Assembly: GCA_030248195.1 (NCBI GenBank)
Contig: JASAND010019865.1
Coordinates: 1 to 64,000 of the forward strand
Origin: Trissonchulus latispiculum
Lineage: Eukaryota; Nematoda; Enoplea; Enoplida; Ironidae
Length of the DNA stretch: 64,000 nucleotides
Direction: 5' to 3'
Shown here in pieces: positions 22,101 through 31,313 of this stretch (position 1 is the first letter of the stretch; every line of letters starts with the position of its first letter). A program made the translations under genes and the position numbers. The notes below the pieces were generated by a model. It saw only the letters and a list, made by a program, of their open reading frames with translations, had not been told where the DNA came from and searched no databases.

Positions 22101-25100
22101 ACTTTTAATCCGTTTAATCCGACAATTTTAATCTTCAAAGAAATAGACCCTATTTCTTTTAGTCTCAACCTTCAGTCCTTTTGATGATGCTACACTTTTT
22201 GAAACTGGGCCTATTTCTTTAAAGATTAAAATGGTCGGATTAAACGGATTAAAAATCCGCCGGATTGAAATGTTAATTAGGGGGAGCGCGTTAGCGCTCC
22301 CCCTAGAATAGGGAAAATTTGACGCAATGTGTATAATCTGGACATTGTTTGGCCTGGGGCCAGCGGAGGAGTGGACCGATCGGGCTGAAACTTCTTGTGT
22401 GAAGAGCCTATGGGCAGGGGTACATGCTGTGAAAATTTCAGCCGGATCGGCCGGGTGGATCTTGAGATATGAAAATTGGCCCCCCGCGCAGGTCGCGTTT
22501 CTCTCCATTTTTTTTTTTTCCCCCAGGGGTGCAGGTCGGAAGACCCTTCAGAGCCATACTATTTTAGGTTTTTTTTGTACAAAAAGTTCCTCAATTCCGG
22601 GGAAATTACTTTCCGCGGTTCCCGGACCCCCCCAGATGGCCCCACCCCCCCGGTGGGGACCCCCCAAGTGGCCCCCGAAAAAAAACTAAGTCCGAAAATA
22701 TTCTAGCCACGAAATAGATCGCAGCGAGCGAAGCCGGGCTCTCATATGGCTCGTGTGGCATGGCCCAAGGGTGAAGGGCTCCGGGAAGTGAGATGGTGCT
22801 GCTCGGTGGTTTGTGGCGCCCTGGCCAGGGGTCAAAAGTTAGTGTGTAAAAGGGGGGGTCTGGGCCTACGGAGTAGGCAGCCCTATACATAAGAGCTGCT
22901 GGGCTGAGGTTTCGTATTCGAATAGGAACCCCTATATGGTGAATCTAAATGGCCCATTAGTTTCGCTCTAGGACCTATCCATGTGGCTGGGGGGCACCCT
23001 GATGGTGGTGGGCCCTACCGTGTCGCAACTCCAACTTTAACCTCTTCTACAGAAATATCTACAGTGAGCAGGTCTCTCTTATTTGGGGTTTGGGGTGGGG
23101 TGCGGGAGCACTACAGCATAGGCTATAGTAGGTTTCGCCCGGACCCCTGTGGCGCCCTGGCCAGGGGTCCGGACCGGGGACCGGGTCCAAAATGGCCAAA
23201 AATCGATTTTTCCAAAAGTGACCAAATTTGGTATCAAATGAAAGCCCTTGGTGAGGCGAATATTTTTTGTCATTGGAGGACCCCTCCAAAGTGGACCCAG
23301 CGGCCTGTGGCGCCCTGACCAGGGTACGGACCGGTCCAAAATGGCCAAAAATCGATTTTTCCAAAAGTGGCCAAGTCTGGTATCAAATGAAAGCCCTTGG
23401 TGAGGCGAACATTTTTTGTCATTGGAGGACCCCTCCAAAGTGGACCCAGCGGCCTGTGGCGCCCTGACCAGGGTCCGGACCGGTCCAAAATGCCCAAAAA
23501 TCGATTTTTCCAAAAGTGGTCAAGTCTGGTATCAAATGAAAGCCCTTGGTGAGGCGAACATTTTTTGTCATTGGAGGACCCCTCCAAAGTGGACCCAGCG
23601 GCCTGTGGCGCCCTGACCAGGGTCCGGACCGGTCCAAAATGGCCAAAAATCGATTTTTCCAAAAGTGGCCAAGTCTGGTATCAAATGAAAGCCCTTGGTG
23701 AGGCGAACATTTTTTGTCATCGGAGGACCCCTCCAAAGTGGACCCAGCGGCCTGTGGCGCCCTGACCAGGGTCCGGACCGGTCCGAAATCGGTTTTTTGA
23801 AAAGTTTTCAAGTTTGGTATCAAATGAAAGCCCTTGGTGAGGCGAACATTTTTTGTCATTGGAGGACCCCTCCAAAGTGGACCCAGCGGCCTGTGGCGCC
23901 CTGACCAGGGTCCGGACCGGTCCAAAATGGCCAAAAATCGATTTTTCCAAAAGTGGCCAAGTCTGGTATCAAATGAAAGCCATTGGTGAGGCGAACATTT
24001 TTTGTCATTGGAGGACCCCTCCAAAGTGGATCCAGCGGCCTGTGGTGCCCTGACCAGGGTCCGGACCGGTCCAAAATGGCCAAAAATCGATTTTTCCAAA
24101 AGTGGCCAAGTTTGGTATCAGATGAAAGCCCTTGGTGAGGCGAACATTTTTTGTCATCGGAGGACCCCTCCAAAGTGGACCCAGCGGCCTGTGGCGCCCT
24201 GACTAGGGTCCGGACCGGTCCAAAATCAATTTTTTGAAAGGTTTTCAAGTTTGGTATATATCAAATGAAAGCCCAAAATGAGCAGAGCAGCTTTTGTCAT
24301 GTATATATATAACTGCATAGCCAAGGTTACGGTGCTGGTTGGGTTTTAAAATAGCCTTCCTGCCTAAGATAACGCACCGTGTAAAAAGTTCTGAAAAGGC
24401 CATGAACAGTGGCCTTCCAGCCTAAGATAACGCTCCGTGTAAAATGTTCTGTAGAGGCCATGAACAGTGGCCTTCCAGCCTAAGATGACGCACCGTGTAA
24501 AAAGTTCTGAAAAGGCCATGAACAGTGGCCTTCCAGCCTAAGATAACGCTCCGTGTATAATGTTCTGTAGAGGCCTTGAACAGTGGCCTTCCAGCCTAAG
24601 ATGACGCACCGTGTAAAAAGTTCTGAAAAGGCCATGAACAGTGGCCTTCCAGCCTAAGATAACGCTCCGTGTATAATGTTCTGTAGAGGCCATGAACAGT
24701 GGCCTTCCAGCCTAAGATAACGCACCGTGTATAATGTTCTGTAGAGGCCATGAACAGTGGCCTTCCAGCCTAAGATAACGCTCCGTGTATAATGTTCTGT
24801 AGAGGTCATGAACAGTGGCCTTCCAGCCTAAGATGACGCACCGTGTAAAAAGTTCTGAAAAGGCCATGAACAGTGGCCTTCCAGCCTAAGATGACGCACC
24901 GTGTAAAAAGTTCTGAAAAGACCATGAACAGTGGCCTTCCAGCCTAAGATAACGCTCCGTGTATAATGTTCTGAAAAGGCCATGAACAGTGGCCTTCCAG
25001 CCTAAGATAACGCTCCGTGTATAATGTTCTGTAGAGGCCATGAACAGTGGCCTTCCAGCCTAAGATGACGCACCGTGTAAAAAGTTCTGAAAAGGCCATG

Positions 25101-25920
25101 AACAGAGGCCTTCCAGCCTAAGATACGTAACGCACCGTGTATAAAGTTCTGCAAAGGCTATTAACAGGCATTTTTCCGTTTCAGCAAATACATTCAGTTG
25201 AACTAGAACTTTTTCATCCAGCCTGTTTGCGGTAGCTAGCTTTGCTTACACTGTGTATATATGCAACTTCTCTGATATGATTTTCTCTGCAGCGGAAAAA
25301 TAAGCGAAACTAGGGGGGAAAATGCCCTCGACGGGCAACCAACTTGGTAGAATAGGGAAAGACTTGAATGTTAAATACACGGTGCATGGTTACAATTGAG
25401 ATTCTGCTGAAGCGGAAAAATGCCGTTTCTCAGCGACTAAAATGACAGAAACCAGCTTTGTGCGCCGAATAGGGAATCTACTCGGCGACTAAAATGAAAG
25501 AAACCAGCTTTGTGCGCCGAATAGGGAATCTACTCGGCGACTAAAATGAAAGAAACCAGCTTTGTGCGCCGAATAGGGTATCTACTCGGCGACTAAAATG
25601 AAAGAAACCAGCTTTGTCGCCGAATAGGGAATTCCCTCCTTCCGCCCTATTCGCGCGAACTTTGAAGCCTGTTATGTGTTGCTTTGTTGAATAATGAGAG
25701 AGCTTCAGAATGGCACAATTACTTCAGAATGCAAAACAACAGTTTTATCAAGCACTTACGTAAGTCGAGGTTTTCACAGACATAAATACGCTGTCTTCGA
25801 TGTGCTATCAGAAACATTGAGAGCATATATATATATATAGGTGTGCTCTGTGCTGATCTTGCCGAGAATTGATACAATCAAACATTATATAAAATGAAAT
25901 GCGATTGATTGTATATGTAT

Positions 25921-25990
<70 letters not shown>

Positions 25991-28900
25991 TTAGCACAAG
26001 GACTGTCGACCACAAATTGTTTAAACTTTAAACTGCATATACTTATTGTTGCTTTTTGTTGGTCCTGCTAGCGGTTGTATGCATAAAATATTTACGGATC
26101 AGGTAGCTCAAAAAGAAACTAATCTAGCGCCACCCCTAGTCACCACGCAACCGGTACGGGAAATGTCATATTGAGCGCAATGCTTACGTTTGCAGTTCCT
26201 AACAGAGTAATTACCTATATATTTCCTCCCGAAAGACGATAAGTTCGCGCGAATAGGGCGGAAGGAGGGAATTCCCTATTCGGCGACAAAGCTGGTTTCT
26301 TTCATTTTAGTCGCCGAGTAGATACCCTATTCGGCGCACAAAGCTGGTTTCTTTCATTTTAGTCGCCGAGTAGATTCCCTATTCGGCGCACAAAGCTGGT
26401 TTCTTTCATTTTAGTCGCCGAGTAGATTCCCTATTCGGCGCACAAAGCTGGTTTCTGTCATTTTAGTCGCTGAGAAACGGCATTTTTCCGCTTCAGCAGA
26501 ATCTCAATTGTAACCATGCACCGTGTATTTAACATTCAAGTCTTTCCCTATTCTACCAAGTTGGTTGCCCGTCGAGGGCATTTTCCCCCCTAGTATAAAG
26601 AAAGAGCGATTAAACAGGTCGGATTAAAATTTTAATTCTAGGTGCATTAAAGAAACAGGATTAAATTTAATCCGTCTAACTCGCTTAGCTCGCTGGATTA
26701 AATTTTAATCCGTTTAAGCCGAGATACTGTTTCTTTAATATCGTATTGATACTGCGCTAAATCTGCATCCCCTCTTTTCTTTAATGCGGGTTAATTTTAA
26801 TCTAATCCGTTTAATCTTTAAAGAAATAGGGGCTAACATTATGAACGTTAAAAAATTTTGAATTTTGATAGATCCGTAATGAAGGAATTGTTGGATTATG
26901 AATTTGTGAAAAATGGTATTGTTGTGTTATTTTTGACGCTGAGCGGCTTTATTGTAGTTCGTAATAATGGTAGATAAGAATAATGGGGCAGGCACGCTTA
27001 GGAATCCTAATCTGCTAAACGATAAGAGGAGGGAATCTGAGTTTCGGCGGAAAGACACCCCCTACCCTGGAACGTGTCTGCTTGGCATTTTTTAGGGTTT
27101 TAAAAGTGGGGGGCCCCCTAGGGAGGGGGAAGTGGGGGCCTCCGAAAATTGGGGGGGGGCGAGCCCAAGGTACAAATATACTTAAATTTTTAGCGAAAAA
27201 TTAGCATTTTTAAGGTAAAAACGCAAAAAATCGCTGTTATTAAGCTTAAAATGAACTTATAAGTCCATAAAATAGCTTAAAAATTGAGAAAACATTCGAA
27301 AATTTGACCTCAAGCTAAAAATTGAGAAAATGTTCGAAAATTTGACCTCAAAAACCTAATGGGGGTGAAAGTGGGGGGGCGCTCCGAGAAGTGGAGGGGG
27401 AACCGAAAAGTGGGGGGGCCCACCCCCCCCCCCCCCCGCCACTAAAAAAATGCCAGTCTGCCTACCCTCTGCGAAGGGTGTAGAGTTATGAACTCTAAAA
27501 TAGGCACACACTCCCGCCCTGCGTCTGCTTCTGATCTCACCCATTTGCGCTAGAGGCTTTCAAGGCTTTCAAGACGCTCTGCCCTACCGGCTGCCATTAT
27601 GTACAGAGAGCACCAATGATATAGAAGTTATGTGCTCTTCTCTCCTGGCTCCGTGGTGTAGTGGTTGCACGCCTGACTGCTGAACGGGAGGTCCGGGGTT
27701 CGATTCCCAGTGGAGCCAAATCTTTACAATTAAATAAATCAGAAAATAAGTAATGTAAAAACTGTAAAGTGATGCATTTTTTGTCTGATTTGTTTATTCT
27801 TTCAGATTTTCAGTTTATCAATATTTGGTGTTGGCATCACTGGCCGTCCTGATACGACCGACTGCTGCCGTTTTCTGGATCCCCCTGTTCCTGTGGCACC
27901 TGGTGCGGACCCGACGACCGCTGGCCTTTCTCTTCCAGTTGGCCGTCCCCATAGGGTAAGGTCACTCTCTGAGCTTGTAGCTTTGCGGCTGGAATGGAAT
28001 GGTGCTAGAACTAGAGAACATTTTTGTGGATTGTGTTGGGGTTTGGTGGTGGGTCTTTGTGTGAAAAGTAGTACATAGTTGGTCAGGGGGAAAGCTTTTT
28101 GACCCTTATGTAAAGTATTAAAATTTACGATTAATCTCAGAATAATGTTAAACGACACGACAGCAGCAGCCCACATTGCTTGCTGTAAATTACTAAATGC
28201 GAAATCTAAATTGCTCTAATTGTTTCGACGATCTCTCACTATGACTTAATAATTGAATTAGTCGAATGTTAATATCATGTTAGACTTAGGCTAAACATAC
28301 TTTTGGCAGTATCGTAGGATACTTGTAGTGTTATCCTAAATAAAGCGAGCGTCTTGGGTTCGCAGCTGTCTATTATTGTTTAATTTGCGTAGTTGTTGCT
28401 GTTGATTTGTCTTTTGTATTTCAGTCTCTGCGTTCTCCTAGTCACCCTCTGGATTGAGCGACTCTGCCATGGTCGTTGGACCTTCCCTGTCTGGAACTTT
28501 CTTCACTTCAATGTCTATTCCGGTGGCAGTGCCCATTTTGGTTCCCATCCATGGCATTGGTTCGTAATTTCCGCAACTCTGTTCTTTTTTCTGTTTTCTA
28601 TCATCTTTACTTTCTCATTTTTGGTTTTTTCATGTTTTATGGACCTTTTTGTTCTGTGCCGTGACAGTCGAGTGGTTAAGGCATTCGACTTTGGATCCGA
28701 TATATAGTTCGATAGTCCGAAGTTCGAATCACCACTGCCACAAGGCTTTCACAAATCCTCTAATGGGCTCTAGCCAACCCAGCTGTCCATCCTTAACTAG
28801 TCGGTAAATGGGTACCACTATTGTGGGAAGGTAACAAAAGTTCGTCTAGGGCGTAAAGCCTTAAAGGCCTCTACCACGGATGTATTCATCATTTGAGGTG

Positions 28901-31275
28901 ACACTCCTGGCTTTACTGCTGTGTATCCGGGGATGAGGGCCGGCACCCATTGTCCCTGAAGCAGGGATGGAGGTATTCACCAGGGATCATCTACCTTTTT
29001 TGTTCTTTATTTAGACGTTGCGCATTTATTTAGATGTGAATTTTTGGGTTAGCTTTCGCTTTTCCGTGTTAGATATGTTATTGTCGAGAAAAACGTTTAT
29101 TTATTTTGTCAAAAGGTGTTTAACTGTACAAAGGCATATTTTGTATTAGAATCGTCTTTGTTTATTGTCAGTCAGGTTTGTATTAATATGTTTAGGTATG
29201 TGTCCAGTGGTCTGCCGGCTGTCTGTGGACCGCATCTTTTGCCAATTCTACTGGGACTGATTCGAGTTTCAAAGCAACTCACTTTCCTTTATCTGTCTGC
29301 ACTTTACATTTTATTACATAGGTATATATGTAGTGTGCGCCTGTGACCACTGGCGGATCCAGGATTCGGTGACGGGGGGGGGGGGCGGTAAAATTTTTAA
29401 CGGAGCCCCCCAGCAGTTGAAGAAAATTTTTGTTTTTGCAATAAAATCGGTCTTCGAATCTTTAATAATTCTTTTAATTTTGAAGAACTCAGAAAATGTT
29501 TTAAAATACTAAGTAATAGTAATTTTTAAAATTATTTTAAAAAAATAGCAATTTTTTCCGAAAAATCGGATGCATTTCATGTTTTTTCGTCGTAATATGC
29601 CGTTAAAAATTAGAAAATTTGCGCCAACGGCGCGAAATTTTTTGGTTTCTTACCCTTTTCTCTACTTTTCTCCTTAATTTTTCCTACCTTCGAATCGCGA
29701 CGAGAGGGCCTCGGACTCCCCTGGATCCGCCCCTGCCTGTGACAGCTTTATTATTAGAGTTCATTGCTGTAGTTTCACAGGATAAGTTTCAATGAAAAAC
29801 TTAATTGCCCAAGCTGAACGCTTTTAAAACTACTTTTGGTAAACTTCAAATTAAATAAAGATGTCACTAGTACTCTGTTTTGTGTTTCGAGTGAGTGTTT
29901 GGGAGATCTCTCTGGAGATTCTCTTTGACTGGGAACTGATTGAGACCGGCCTTCCTTCTAGCGATATGGTCAGTTAATGTAGTATGTAAATGGGGGTGGA
30001 TTGGTGCGACCCAGAATTTAACTCAGCTCCCGTGGCAAGAGAAGACCAATCATCTAACTCTAGAAATGAAACGACGCCACGAAGAACATACAGATCGGAA
30101 ATAATTTTTTCTTGCTTGTTTTTTGTCAGCTTCCATTTCATCTTCTTCTTTCTTTGTCTTTGTGTAGTTTTATTTGTTTTTTGTTTTTCAGCTTTATTGC
30201 CCACAAAGAGTTCCGTTTCCTCCTGCCCGTCCTGCCCCTGCTCTGTGTCTACGCAGGCCAGTGGTTTGCCTCCCTTGTGAAGGGATCTGCGCATGCGCAA
30301 TCTAGTGCTGCGCAACAGGCGCCTCCGCGCACCAGACCACCTTCGGAGTTGGACCTAAGGTCGCCCTCAGCCCGTCTGGCCAAACTTGGCCTGGGCTTGC
30401 TGGCAGGCCTAAACCTGGCCCTGCTCCTGTTTTTGGGTCTACTGCATCAGCGTGGAACCCTGGATACGGTGCGATTTTTGCATCGTGAAGCGCACCAGCG
30501 CCACACGGAGGGCAAGACCTCCAGCATATGGTTCCTAATGCCCTGTCATAGCACACCCTTCTATAGGTATAATACGTATAATATTATAATAAATAATAAT
30601 AAATAAGCCCATTGGCTCTCTTCTGTTCGGACTAAAGCTTCGGCCTTAGTGACTGCAGGCAGGCGTTTTTCATTATTTCTTTATAATAAATAGTAATAAA
30701 ATCTTACGTGTAATAATGTGGTAGATGCAGGATTTTTTGTACAATTTTTGCCTAACTAGTTGTGATTTTTTATGTAGGTAATTTTTTATATCTCGATCAG
30801 TGATGTTGACATTCTAAAAGTTTTAACGTGTTTTCCATATTTTATCATCTTTCTCAATTAATGTTCACACAAGCATCCTATCTATTGCTGTGTATGATGT
30901 TGTCTGGTTTTGCATAAGTCTAGTGTGTCTCTATTCTATTCCAGCCATATTCATGTGAACATCAGTCTCCGCTTTCTCACCTGTGAGCCTAATTTGCATA
31001 GTCGGCCCGACTATGTCGATGAAGCGGACCAATTTCATGCGGATCCACTCAGCTGGTTGGCGAAGGAGTTTCCCAGTCCTGATTCCCGGAGCCAAACCCT
31101 TCCGGGAGGTACACCCGTGCCCACTCATTTGGTCATGTATGAGTGGCTTCATGAATTGCTAGACAATTGGTTAAGACGACAGGGCTACAGACCCTGTGCT
31201 CGATTTTTTCATGCCTGGCTCTATGAGCCGCCTCGACAATCTGAGCATGTAGACATTTTGTGCAGAATTGTTTGA
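19125..31275 (+). CDS. PIGB: GPI mannosyltransferase 3 (PIG-B), eight exons
   Basis: Exons: 19125-19405, 19680-19800, 21371-21611, 27814-27955, 28425-28559, 29196-29321, 30192-30566, 30945-31275. They join in frame to about 583 residues (human about 554). The enzyme belongs to glycosyltransferase family 22 and adds the third mannose to the GPI anchor in the ER membrane. Family landmarks in order: VPDEFWQSLEPAHRLVFG, TGYLTWEWREGLRSYLHPLL, CAGRPLVNGLESVL, LAVLIRPTAAVFWIPL, FNVYSGGSAHFGSHPWHW, HKEFRFLLPVLPL, IWFLMPCHSTPFYSHIHVN. Many hydrophobic segments fit a multi-pass protein. The DE of PDEFWQ matches the conserved acidic motif of GT22 enzymes. Exon 4 must use the second of two AGs 8 bp apart (ending at 27813), since only this restores the LAVLIRPTAA frame. 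The extra Pro/Ser-rich loop in exon 7 is lineage-specific. A hAT element begins 39 bp after the stop. Confidence 0.93.
20039..21144. mobile_element. Inverted-ended element with 5-bp duplication, host of a hAT element (PIGB intron 2)
   Basis: The ends are CTGGGCTTTTTTTACTGGGG and, inverted, CTGGGCTTTTTCTAGGCG, flanked by TTATC at 20034-20038 and 21145-21149. G runs near the left end and C runs near the right. The element at 20255-21001 is inserted in it. It resembles the element at 27082-27456 in its ends, its G runs and its 5-bp duplication. Superfamily not assigned. Confidence 0.65.
20255..21001. mobile_element. hAT-like element, 747 bp, in PIGB intron 2
   Basis: Starts CACTAGCGTAGCCAG and ends CTGGCTACGCGCCTG. 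A perfect 8-bp duplication GTTATAGC lies at 20247-20254 and 21002-21009. G runs flank both ends inside the element (GGGGGGGGC near 20281, CCCCCCTTGCCCCCC near 20971). No transposase-length frame, so non-autonomous. Confidence 0.88.
21643..22150 (+). mobile_element. TTAATCC-rich element, complete copy in PIGB intron 3
   Basis: Opens GGCCCTATTTCTTTAAAG and closes CTTCAAAGAAATAGACCC. Interior of alternating CGGATTAAA and TTTAATCC words as in the copy at 35675. It starts 31 bp after the exon 3 splice donor. Confidence 0.75.
22278..22305. other. Terminal hairpin, 12-bp stem, loop GTTA
   Basis: TAGGGGGAGCGC, loop GTTA, GCGCTCCCCCTA, then AGAATAGGGAAAA. It marks the left boundary of the composite element. 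The flank ends TTAATT, as in the uninterrupted copy at 16963-16968. The stem differs from that at 1165 in several positions, yet all pairs are kept. Confidence 0.85.
23130..24262 (-). repeat. 149-bp satellite array in PIGB intron 3
   Basis: About seven and a half tandem units, with repeated landmarks at 23267, 23416 and 23565 (spacing exactly 149) and one shortened unit of about 139 bp near 23770-23850. Units are nearly identical. Each holds the reverse of the core GGGCTTTCATTTGATACC, the inverted pair TCGATTTTT/AAAAATCGA and a GGACCGGTCC palindrome. Because 149 is not a multiple of 3, the long open frame through it (23419-24099, minus) cycles through three frames and is a repeat artefact. 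Confidence 0.92.
24352..25170. repeat. 58-bp minisatellite, about 14 units, two alternating variants
   Basis: The unit contains GGCCTTCCAGCCTAAGAT and GCACCGTGTAAAAAGTTCTG (variant 1) or GCTCCGTGTATAATGTTCTG (variant 2). Variants alternate 1-2-1-2-1-2 over the first six units, making a 116-bp higher-order repeat, then become irregular with recombinant units at about 24716 and 24948. Each unit can form a 7-bp hairpin AAGGCCA / TGGCCTT with a 7-nt loop. Confidence 0.9.
25310..26593. mobile_element. Palindromic element with 353-bp arms
   Basis: Arms 25310-25662 and 26241-26593 are equal in length and appear identical by eye. Each begins CTAGGGGGGAAAATGCCC, has TAGAATAGGGAAAG at about position 40, carries about four tandem 52-bp repeats (GGCGACTAAAATGAAAG, GCCGAATAGGG) and ends GCGCGAACTT. 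The 578-bp spacer holds a (TA)n tract and no open frame. The outermost bases could be read as a TA duplication around GGGGGGAAAATG. Confidence 0.8.
25919..25987. repeat. (TA)n microsatellite
   Basis: About 69 bp of almost uninterrupted TA dinucleotides, with two GTA interruptions, within the spacer of the palindromic element. Confidence 0.95.
27082..27456. mobile_element. Inverted-ended element with 5-bp duplication (PIGB intron 3)
   Basis: The ends are TTGGCATTTTTTAG and, inverted, CTGGCATTTTTTTAG, flanked by TCTGC at 27077-27081 and 27457-27461. G runs lie just inside the left end and C runs just inside the right, with AT-rich sequence between. Same general type as 20039-21144. Non-autonomous. 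Confidence 0.7.
27647..27717 (+). tRNA. tRNA or tRNA-like gene, apparent anticodon GCT
   Basis: It folds as a 71-nt cloverleaf. The acceptor stem is GGCTCCG/TGGAGCC with one G-T pair, and the D stem GTGT/GCAC encloses AGTGGTT. The anticodon loop CTGCTGA has T33, and the T loop TTCGATT has a GGTTCGA B box. There is one mismatch in each of the anticodon (A31-A39) and T (G-A) stems. GCT would read serine codons, but serine tRNAs have a long variable arm and this has a short one. It is thus either a pseudogene, an anticodon-shifted tRNA or a SINE head. It lies 96 bp before exon 4 of PIGB, same strand. Confidence 0.55.
28661..28990 (+). mobile_element. tRNA-derived SINE in PIGB intron 5
   Basis: The head, 28661-28741, is 81 nt. 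Its acceptor arms GTGACAG/CTGCCAC have one mismatch. It has the A-box region CGAGTGGTTAAGGC typical of serine/leucine tRNAs, and the B box AGTTCGAATC. About 250 bp of unrelated body follows (with AATGGGTACCACT and GGGAAGGTAAC). Head plus body in an intron indicates a SINE and not a working tRNA gene. The 3' end and duplication were not resolved. Confidence 0.7.
29348..29735. mobile_element. hAT MITE, 388 bp, in PIGB intron 6
   Basis: The ends are CACTGGCGGATCCAGG and, inverted, CAGGGGCGGATCCAGG. A perfect 8-bp duplication CCTGTGAC lies at 29340-29347 and 29736-29743. The insertion starts 26 bp after the exon 6 donor, close to the splice site. No coding capacity. Confidence 0.9.
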
Positions 31276-31313
31276 TGATGGTGGTTGCGATTGCAGTTTG
31301 CAGTTGGCTGCAT

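Larger units (their letters stand above)
22279..26593 (-). mobile_element. 4.3-kb satellite-bearing composite element of unknown class
   Basis: From left to right: terminal hairpin (22278-22305); AGAATAGGGAAAA; a unique tail of about 800 bp; 149-bp satellite array (23130-24262); 58-bp minisatellite array (24352-25170); and a 1.28-kb palindrome (25310-26593) whose outer end reaches the right boundary. The left half is an inverted relative of 1-1192. The palindrome arms end with TAGGGGGGAAAATG and carry TAGAATAGGGAAAG further in, echoing the left end. No transposase, integrase, helicase or reverse transcriptase frame was seen, so it is non-autonomous. Its layout recalls satellite-carrying Helentron-related elements, but no firm diagnostic ends were found. 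Confidence 0.6.
22207..26833 (-). mobile_element. TTAATCC-rich element split by the 4.3-kb composite element
   Basis: The left piece, 22207-22278, aligns with the start of the copy at 16898. The right piece, 26594-26833, aligns with its end (GCGATTAAACAGG to AAGAAATAGGGGC). Between them lies the unrelated composite at 22279-26593. Some internal sequence is missing between the pieces, so the insertion came with a deletion or the copy was shorter. Confidence 0.75.

Noticed and set aside
23419..24099. 226-residue open frame (minus) with repeated GPLWRGPPMTKNVRLTKG-like blocks
   Set aside because: It lies wholly in the 149-bp satellite and exists only because the unit lacks stops in all three frames; 149 is not a multiple of 3, so the protein repeats in shifted frames. 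No start context or splice partners.
23130..25170. CRISPR-like look of regular repeats
   Set aside because: Units are contiguous tandem repeats with no unique spacers, in a eukaryotic intron.
28393..28707. 104-residue open frame continuing past PIGB exon 5
   Set aside because: The conserved part stops at HPWHW; the downstream part is intron read-through into the SINE.
29870..29985. Possible extra PIGB exon (WEISLEILFDWELIE) between exons 6 and 7
   Set aside because: Joining exon 6 (ending CATAG) directly to exon 7 restores the conserved LLHSFIAHKEFRF sequence in frame, so no exon is needed here.
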